Origin: Ciona intestinalis
Lineage: Eukaryota > Chordata > Ascidiacea > Phlebobranchia > Cionidae
Direction of reading: 5' to 3'
DNA length: 64,000 nucleotides
Assembly (NCBI RefSeq): GCF_000224145.3
Contig: NC_020166.2
Coordinates: 6,929,632-6,993,631 of the forward strand
The notes under the pieces were generated by a model. It did not search any database and was not told the DNA's origin. It saw only the letters and a list, made by a program, of their open reading frames with translations. Made by a program: the position numbers and the translations under genes. Shown piece by piece: positions 58,601 to 64,000 of the stretch (positions are counted from its first letter, which is position 1; each line of letters starts with the position of its first letter).

Positions 58601-60616
58601 CATCTTACCCCACATATGTAAACTTTAATCTAACTCATACATTACAGCACCCGGTCCACCACATTTACTGCGTTCAGTCCAATCTTCTGATAAAACGATC
58701 CACCTCGCATGGTCAAGTCCTCGAAAACCAAACGGCGTCATTACTGGTTACGTCATGAGCTACGTATGCCTAAACGACACCACGTAAGTAGATGTAAAAA
58801 AAGAACATTTTGAACGAGTAAAAATCGCACTAAAAAAATTAACAAGTTAAAATCAGACTCAGTATTACCAAGTGGAATGCTAATATTTTGGAAAAATTTC
58901 TAACAAATAAAAGAAGATTTTAAGTAATATTAAACATTGTTTTCAATTATATAGCATTTAATTATTTAGTTAATACGTTTCTCACTGTATGTTAAAATAC
59001 AATCAGTTTTCTAGTTTATTTTGTTAAAATATATATATTTTTCGTTACATGAAATTTCAGGGAACGTTTTGGACCCATCATGCTTGACGATACCTCTTAC
59101 GTCATGACTCACTTACGTCCAAATCACTTATATGACATCACAGTTGGCGCTCGTACGTCAAAAGGCGTGGGTGAATTATCTAATGTTCTCATGTCGACGA
59201 TGGCAGGCGAAGGTAAACTTTGTTACGTAACAATATAACTTTAATAATCAATTTAACATACGTGGCAACTCGTAAGCTGACAGGTGGTGTATGAAACAGA
59301 ATACTCGTGTTATAACTGTCGTTTGTATGTCGTTTTCCGGCCACGCGAGAATAAAGCAAATTCATTCATTCATTCAATTTCTTTATTAAATTCTTCGAAT
59401 GAGCCGAAGAAGAACGTGATAGGGTGGGGTAAGATGGGACATGTTTTGATCCTCCTTCTCGTCCAATTTGGTAGTAAACAAATAAGATTACAGCCTTGTG
59501 TAGCTCCGCGAATCTAAAAGAGCGTTGTTAATTGTTAAAAATACAATTATAAAATATAGGATTTATGTGCTAACGACGTCCTATCTTACCCCACAGTACT
59601 ATAGTAGAGTGGGGGAAGATGGGACATCTTTAACACATAATATCCAAATAGCCTGGTCGTGTTTTAAACAATTGACAACGGTCTGTGGAAGTCGTGAAGA
59701 TACGGTTTTATAATTCATTGAATTTTCTTTGTTTACTACCAAATGGAAAGAGAAAACTAAACGAAAAGGTGTCCCATCCTCCCCCACCCTACTATATATA
59801 TATATTAAATTAAAGTATGAAATATTTGAAATGACCCTAAGTTTATAGTTATTTCCGCCATTGCAATGCTAAGTCGAATATTTTGTATCCCAGCCCCCAA
59901 ACCTGCTACCTTCAACGTCACATCCGGTTTGTCGAACGCAAACGTCACGTGGTTCTCAGCCGAGGGGATTCCCGCTTCAAAATACTTTATTGAATATAAA
60001 AAATCAGGTGGGCATTGGTTGTATTTACTTTGATCGTAATACTGCTGTGTTTATTTTTTACCATCATAAGCAAAGTTCTCCGCTCTGCTTGGAAACCTAA
60101 TGCTTATGTGTGCATCATATTTTAGCGGAGTTGTCACAAAACTCGCCTCTAGACCAGAGGTTCTGGTTCGAGGCTCAGCGGTGTCACCATTTTTGTCGCG
60201 TATTTGCTTGGGAAAGTCAATTGCAGTAACTTCTTCAACCCAGTAATCCCTTGTGGGTTATCTAAATTATCAGCCATACATTAAATAAGGAAAAAATATA
60301 TTAAATAATCACCCACAATGTCACATACGTGGTAACTCAAAATGGAATAATGTGTGTAAAACAGAACTCCCGACGATTGCCTCACCACACTAGGATAATA
60401 AGTTACAAACATATTTAAACTCATTTTTGTATTTCGTTCTAATTTCAGATGAAGACAAATGGTCTACAGTTGGACCTTATGCGTCTGCTAAAACCGGCGA
60501 GGCAGTCTCCTTGGAAGGACTCGATCCCGGTACCCCATACTTGATCCGGATCGTCTCCGTTAACGATTATGACAACACAACGTCAGAATATATCATCGTA
60601 ACCACATCCGGAACAG
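46607..60616 (+). CDS. L1CAM/neurofascin/NrCAM-family adhesion receptor, ectodomain (3' end not identified)
   Basis: Homophilic and heterophilic adhesion receptor of neurons and epithelia. Twenty-four exons join in frame: 46607-46679, 46943-46954, 47249-47366, 49695-49805, 50458-50573, 50960-51111, 51997-52129, 52804-52915, 53003-53128, 53190-53389, 53589-53732, 54015-54162, 54264-54468, 54945-55125, 55588-55695, 56060-56263, 56440-56560, 56922-57103, 57476-57631, 58152-58295, 58648-58783, 59061-59212, 59894-60007, 60449-60616; about 1105 residues. Signal peptide MTSVWILIVTSLFVSISA, then six Ig domains (to 55125) and five FN3 domains (55588 on), the architecture of L1CAM, neurofascin and NrCAM. 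Diagnostic strings: QYEGVYQCFASNDLGTA in Ig1, SNVEGGDDGLVVYC in Ig2, RPGEWFLL and SPGLNYKFRMWARNSIGWSE in FN3-1, VIGFSGED at the end of FN3-2. Ig6 lacks the cysteine pair. The transmembrane and ankyrin-binding tail exons are not seen with confidence before 61990. Confidence 0.93.
47488..47674 (+). mobile_element. MITE family A copy
   Basis: AAGGATGGAGGAGATTGGAC to GTCCCCATCCTATTCTA; interior CTCGTCCCATTTGGTAATAA. It lies in an L1-family gene intron. Confidence 0.83.
48144..48337 (+). mobile_element. MITE family A copy
   Basis: TATAGTAGGGTAGGAGAAGG to GCCCCCATCCTACTATA; interior GACCGTTGTTAATTGTTTAA. L1-family gene intron. Confidence 0.88.
48858..49048 (-). mobile_element. MITE family A copy
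   Basis: TATAGTAGGGTGGGGGAAGA to CTTCCCCACCCTACTGTATA; reverse interior (TTTACTACCAAATGGGACGA). L1-family gene intron. Confidence 0.88.
50713..50880 (+). mobile_element. MITE family A copy, internally deleted
   Basis: TATAGTAGGGTGGAAAAAAT to CTTCCCCTACCCTACTAGAT. About 30 bp of interior, including the ATTATGTGCTAAA block, is missing. L1-family gene intron. Confidence 0.85.
51191..51416 (+). mobile_element. tRNA-derived SINE, full head and body
   Basis: tRNA-like head CGCTGTAGCATAGCGATAAG with a box-B-like GGTTTCGAGGCTCG, body TCCTTGGGCAAAGCAATTGA, CAAACCCAGTGG, and 3' domain AACGACTGCCGTTATCCTGC. A family A MITE lies at its tail; ATGAATGTAA and ATTCATTCATTC, the usual tail, reappear after the MITE. 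Confidence 0.82.
51416..51607 (+). mobile_element. MITE family A copy inserted in a SINE tail
   Basis: TATAGAAGGTTGGGGGAAGA to CTTCCCCCACCCTACTATA; interior GGTCAGGATATTTGGATATT. Confidence 0.88.
52222..52350 (-). mobile_element. tRNA-SINE 3' domain fragment
   Basis: Reverse complement of the SINE 3' domain (CATACACCTCGTGCCCGCTT, CACGTATGTAACTTCGTGGG on this strand). It is followed within 20 bp by a MITE. L1-family gene intron. Confidence 0.75.
52370..52566 (+). mobile_element. MITE family A copy, divergent
   Basis: TATAGTAAGGTGGGGTAAAT to CTCCCCACCTCACCTCACAG; interior TTGGTAGTAAACAAAGAATG and TAAAACACGATCCGAATACT. L1-family gene intron. Confidence 0.8.
58446..58616 (+). mobile_element. 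MITE family A copy, GGGGTAAGAT subtype
   Basis: AAGGTGGGGTAAGATTGGAC to TATCCCATCTTACCCCACAT; interior worn (AAAACGATCGGGAAATATGG). L1-family gene intron. Confidence 0.78.
59258..59380 (+). mobile_element. tRNA-SINE 3' domain fragment
   Basis: CGTGGCAACTCGTAAGCTGA, ACTCGTGTTATAACTGTCGT, TTTTCCGGCCACGCGAGAAT and an ATTCATTCATTCATTC tail. L1-family gene intron. Confidence 0.8.
59419..59600 (+). mobile_element. MITE family A copy, GGGGTAAGAT subtype
   Basis: ATAGGGTGGGGTAAGATGGG to CTATCTTACCCCACAGTACT; abuts the next copy. Confidence 0.82.
59600..59797 (-). mobile_element. MITE family A copy, GGGGGAAGAT subtype
   Basis: TATAGTAGAGTGGGGGAAGA to CCTCCCCCACCCTACTATAT; reverse interior. It shares the ACTATAG border with the preceding copy, which is in the opposite orientation. 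Confidence 0.88.
60124..60412 (+). mobile_element. tRNA-derived SINE, full length
   Basis: Box B GGTTCGAGGCT at about 60165-60175, then the body GGGAAAGTCAATTGCAGTAA, TTATCAGCCATACATT and a worn 3' domain GTGTGTAAAACAGAACTCCC. L1-family gene intron. Confidence 0.8.
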
Positions 60617-61990
60617 GTATTTGCTTTGTTTTGTAAGCAGTTTTTTAGTTTGGGAACTAGTTCTCAGGCAACCGATTAAGTGTTTGGGATACACAGTTTA
60701 GCGAGCAATTGAGATTTAGATTAGTGTTAATAATTGGTGTGCGTGCAGAACTGCATTGCCTGTGAATTTTGAGATCATGTGGTTACACAAGTTAACCATA
60801 TTCGGTTAAAAAGTAAAAACGAGCTGAAACATCGCGATTATGAATCCCCACATACTAAAACAGTTTAAAAAGATTATGTACTGTATTCAAAATGACTTAG
60901 ATCAATTGTTCATTTTAAAAATTAAAAATGTCTTGTCGCCCCCCTCCCCCCTGCAGTTTCAATGCGACTACTAGTCTACTATGCCATACTGTTGTTAAAG
61001 CCTCACACAGTGGCTGGGAATGTTATGGAAACAAAAGTCCAAAGTGATTCCCTGCTCACATACTAACATAGTTGGCATCTGGGGCAGCGGGATCGCTTTA
61101 CCATACGTTGGTATAATGTTCATTGTTATTTCGCATTGTCTTTATGTGTTAAGAAACACAGGGCCTTTGACGTCAAAAACTAGCTTGACAACGTGTCTTT
61201 ATCACATAACAGGCATTTAACCGCAAAACAACGCAGACGGATTAAACGAAATATAAGCGCATTATAAAGAATACCTAAAAATGAAAGCATCTGATTGCTC
61301 AGTGCATTAGTTATGACATCTTTTTGATCGGAGTTGCGTAATATTTAATTGTGTGTACGTCACAAAGGTGTTGTGTTAAGTCACACAGGAATTGACACGT
61401 TGTTGTCTCGCGAAGGTTCCAGTTACATAACTACGCCATTGTGGTACGTTTCATTTTACTTAGACACTTGAAAAAATGGAACACTTAGAAAACAGCAGCG
61501 AACGCTTCAACACAATTAGAACTTGCACCTTATTTCTGCGACGTCTCGAACAAAACACACACTGTGCAAATGAAAGATCAAAAATCTACGGTACAGCAGC
61601 CAAAAGTTGTACAAACAATGTCGATGGTATCAACAACATGTAAGCGTGCCCCGGGCAACTCCATGCACTCCGCTATGTTTGAAGTAAGCGCTTTGTTCGG
61701 CTGGTCTTGGCAATGCTGCATCTACTAAACAAACACGAATCGGTCGGCATGAGTTTCTTCCCCGAGATATCCTTTGAAACTTGTTGATCTGCATTCGCCG
61801 GGCTTCTGATCGGATTAAGTTCATTCCTATCTTTAAATAAGCTTATCAAGCTCTGCTTATACTTCGCGTCGGATGCCGACACTCAGATGGGTGTGGCCTT
61901 TCGTGAACCTGCCCGCTCCGACTACCGCTTCTACTTGACCTTTTACCTCGCCACCACTGCTCAATTGACCGGCTGTGACGAGGTATGACG
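60617..61990. other. downstream of last confident L1-family exon; 3' flank of the minus-strand gene
   Basis: The donor after 60616 requires further L1-family exons. One open, phase-compatible, hydrophobic segment starts at 61072 (see findings) but does not match the family tail. Nothing else recognised. Confidence 0.45.
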
Positions 61991-63285
61991 TCACCGGTAC
62001 GGTTCGACGCGAAATAGAGCTGTATCCTTGTTAAACCGCGCGATATCGGCACGACTCGGCGATACGTCACAGGTCCTCCGTAGTTCGAGACACTTCTCTT
62101 TCCAATTTGCTCTCAGCTCTTTAGTTTCGTTTTTTTCGTCCCGACACTGCTTGCACACCCGAATCTGAGCATTCCCTCCGCAGTGGTATTCCCCTCCACC
62201 CCTGGTCGGCACCCGTCTCACTTTATGTAGAAACACGCTTCCAATCCGTTTTACACCTACGTATGTGACACGGGGATTCTCGTAGAAGGCGCTGCAGCTC
62301 CGGGCGTTTGAATACAAGCGAAATAAACCAGAGTCTTGATGACTAGATGTGTTCCCATTACGTGACCCATGGCTTTCCACGAGGAAATATTTATCAAGCT
62401 GAATCACAATATCATCCCTAGAGAAGTCGTAAGCAATCAGGCGACTATCTGACCACGCTAAGTTAAGTTTCTTCCCATTTTCTAATGTCACGGACAGAAC
62501 CACTTGGTCGCCTGATTTCAAGTGTGACGTATTGAATGCACCACGTGTCTCTTTGCCGGAGATGTTGAAGTGTGCTGTATATAAGAGCATAGAGCGTTAA
62601 GCACACAATAGAAACTTCAATTCGGTAAACCTACAAAGGAATTTAAACTATTGAATGAAAGCTACTTGCAGCAATGTACAACAGACGTTATGTCATTGCG
62701 ACTGTATTTCGCTTGGGCGTCTTAGCAGATATGCTTTGTAAGGATAGCAAAAATTTCAATTCCCTGAATTTTTTAACACAAAATGGGTTTAAAGAGGTAT
62801 TCCCATTTGCAGTAATTATTGTTTTAGTTGGTTATAAACGTCGTGAAAGTTCTTCCACGGTGGTAACGAATCACAAAAAGCAGAACAAAAATGTACGATT
62901 GTTGCAGATAGTTCATAATTATGTACTTACCATATACATTTGGATCACTCAAAGTTTCATTGCGACATGCCTTCACTGTATAATACATTCTTTGTCGATG
63001 CAAGCACAAATACCGCTTTTCTGATAAGTCCATAACAGCGATTCTCACTGTTTCTGGTTTACTCATATACTCCACACTTGTACCGTCAGCGCACATCGTC
63101 AAACTAATAAGTACAATTGAAAAGTAGAAGAAAAGCGAGCTATAGACCAATGCAATGTTTTTGATCTGTGCGCAAGTTGACTGGTATTTTATGCTGCCGC
63201 CCGTCCGGTTATTCCAACGGTGCAAGTAGCACATTGTCGCCACAGATAACTCATGGTCGCAGATTCCTCTGTAGCGGGTCGTCAA
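61991..63285 (-). CDS. secreted or signal-anchored protein, weakly FGF-like (beta-trefoil)
   Basis: Two exons, 63285-62931 and 62574-61991, joined at phase 1 with normal GT/AG borders; 312 residues if the first ATG is used (a second Met lies 17 codons on). A hydrophobic stretch IALVYSSLFFYFSIVLISLT at about 43-62 would act as a signal peptide or anchor. After it VRIAVMDLSEKRYLCLHRQR resembles the first FGF hairpins (VxIxxxxxxRYLxMxxxG). In exon 2 YVGVKRIGS resembles FGF1 FVGLKKNGS and is followed by a basic VRRVPTRGG, at the place where FGFs bind heparin. The spacing between the two is longer than in typical FGFs and most core residues are not conserved, so the call is tentative; ascidians do have divergent FGFs. 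The C-terminus is Lys, Arg and Cys rich (QIRVCKQCRDEKNETKELRA). The gene faces the L1-family gene and could lie inside one of its introns. Confidence 0.55.
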
Positions 63286-64000
63286 TTCCTTTTCTTGGCA
63301 GCTTGCACGAAAATACAGTTTGTGATCGTCACAGTCCTAAACCCGGGTAACCACTCCAGTTTAGCAACGTCAATTTAAATAATTTTCACCCTGAAAACAT
63401 CGCCGCTGAAACAAACTGAAAAACACGAAAGATAAGTTTCAGCTAAGTTGATGATCGCAAAGAACAACATTTCGAACACAAAATTGCTTTTACGAGAATG
63501 CCATGCGCTTATCTGCCTTACAGATTCTGTAATCGTAAACACGCGTGCTGAAAAGTAGGCACGACTGTTTGTGCTATTTAATTTCTTTCCGCATAAATCA
63601 CTTCTAGCTACGGAAAGTTTCTGTATTACCGTTTAACGCAGACACCGCATTCGCAGCCATGAGCTAAATAAATAACGTGCTCCCCCGGTCTCGCTGTACA
63701 GAAAGCCGCAGCAGTAAGAGATACCAATCTGTAAAATAAACAGAAGCCCAGCGAAGCGTGCCCTATCTTCGCTCCAGTGGCCAGCTCTCCGGGATTGACC
63801 CGTAAAACGGTGATTAACTATACTTGTATGTAAATGCCTGCATATATATATACCTTCCTGGCAGCAAAGAACTCACACCAGTGTATATATTTACCAAGCG
63901 TTAAGAACAGATCTTTAGCCAAGCGCAGCAGAGATAGAGCAGGCCGAACTAGCAAAAGGTTTTCAATGTTTCCTACAAGTGGTTTTGATTACCGTCGGAA
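63286..64000. other. upstream region of the FGF-like gene
   Basis: No open frame with coding character. A TATATATATA stretch at about 63843-63852 could be a TATA element for either strand. No MITE or SINE seen. Confidence 0.4.

Noticed and set aside
59525-59787. Open frames on both strands around the MITE pair, and similar short frames in other MITE copies
   Set aside because: They coincide with MITE sequence, and the peptide beginning MGEDGTPF recurs only because the repeat recurs.
61630-62070. Three minus-strand open frames overlapping the end of the FGF-like gene
   Set aside because: Out of frame with the supported second exon or lying in its 3' flank; Arg-rich by base composition only.

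Overview
The window reads as an ascidian (sea squirt) nuclear genome, most likely Ciona: compact intron-rich genes on both strands, AT-rich introns, a muscle-type actin with an ascidian-like N-terminus, and abundant short MITE-like and tRNA-SINE-like repeats. This is inferred from the sequence alone. Two runs of N (5453-5577 and 45524-45573) mark assembly gaps. Exon models were built by hand from frame continuity, GT/AG (once GC/AG) borders and recalled family sequences; exon edges may be off by a few bases where noted.

Layout: (1) 34-8646 (+), 3' half of an ABCC1/MRP1-like ABC exporter, 18 exons, whose 5' half lies upstream of the window. (2) 9645-12490 (+), a basic protein of about 710 residues that I do not recognise. 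(3) 15513-13209 (-), proteasome subunit alpha type 2. (4) 18152-16237 (-), muscle-type actin with TATA and CArG boxes. (5) 18713-25698 (+), ANKZF1/Vms1, the ribosome-quality-control peptidyl-tRNA hydrolase, sharing an intergenic region with actin. (6) 26379-30907 (+), GTPBP10, an Obg-family mitochondrial GTPase. (7) 34904-31450 (-), MMADHC of cobalamin metabolism. (8) 39923-35395 (-), a secreted protein with three ShKT domains, a large Thr/Pro mucin-like tandem repeat, a CAP domain and a Cys-rich tail. (9) 39924-46606, a 6.7 kb stretch without recognised genes, with several MITEs and a gap. (10) 46607-60616 (+), an L1CAM/neurofascin/NrCAM-family adhesion receptor ectodomain: signal peptide, 12-nt microexon, six Ig and five FN3 domains in 24 exons; the membrane segment and cytoplasmic tail are not identified with confidence. 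(11) 63285-61991 (-), a two-exon secreted or membrane-anchored protein with a weak FGF-like (beta-trefoil) resemblance.

The genes do not form a functional cluster: housekeeping genes (proteasome, ribosome rescue, mitochondrial GTPase, cobalamin trafficking) sit beside tissue genes (muscle actin, neural adhesion, secreted mucin). The most notable non-genic signal is a family of about 190-bp palindromic-ended MITEs, with 18 fairly complete copies and most between 39 and 60 kb, accompanied by a tRNA-derived SINE family and a second MITE family whose interior is made of TTAGGG-like sequence. I found no clearly undescribed system. The best candidates for a second look are the ShKT-mucin-CAP protein, the cysteine-less sixth Ig domain and N-terminal microexon of the L1 homologue, and the FGF-like gene next to it.
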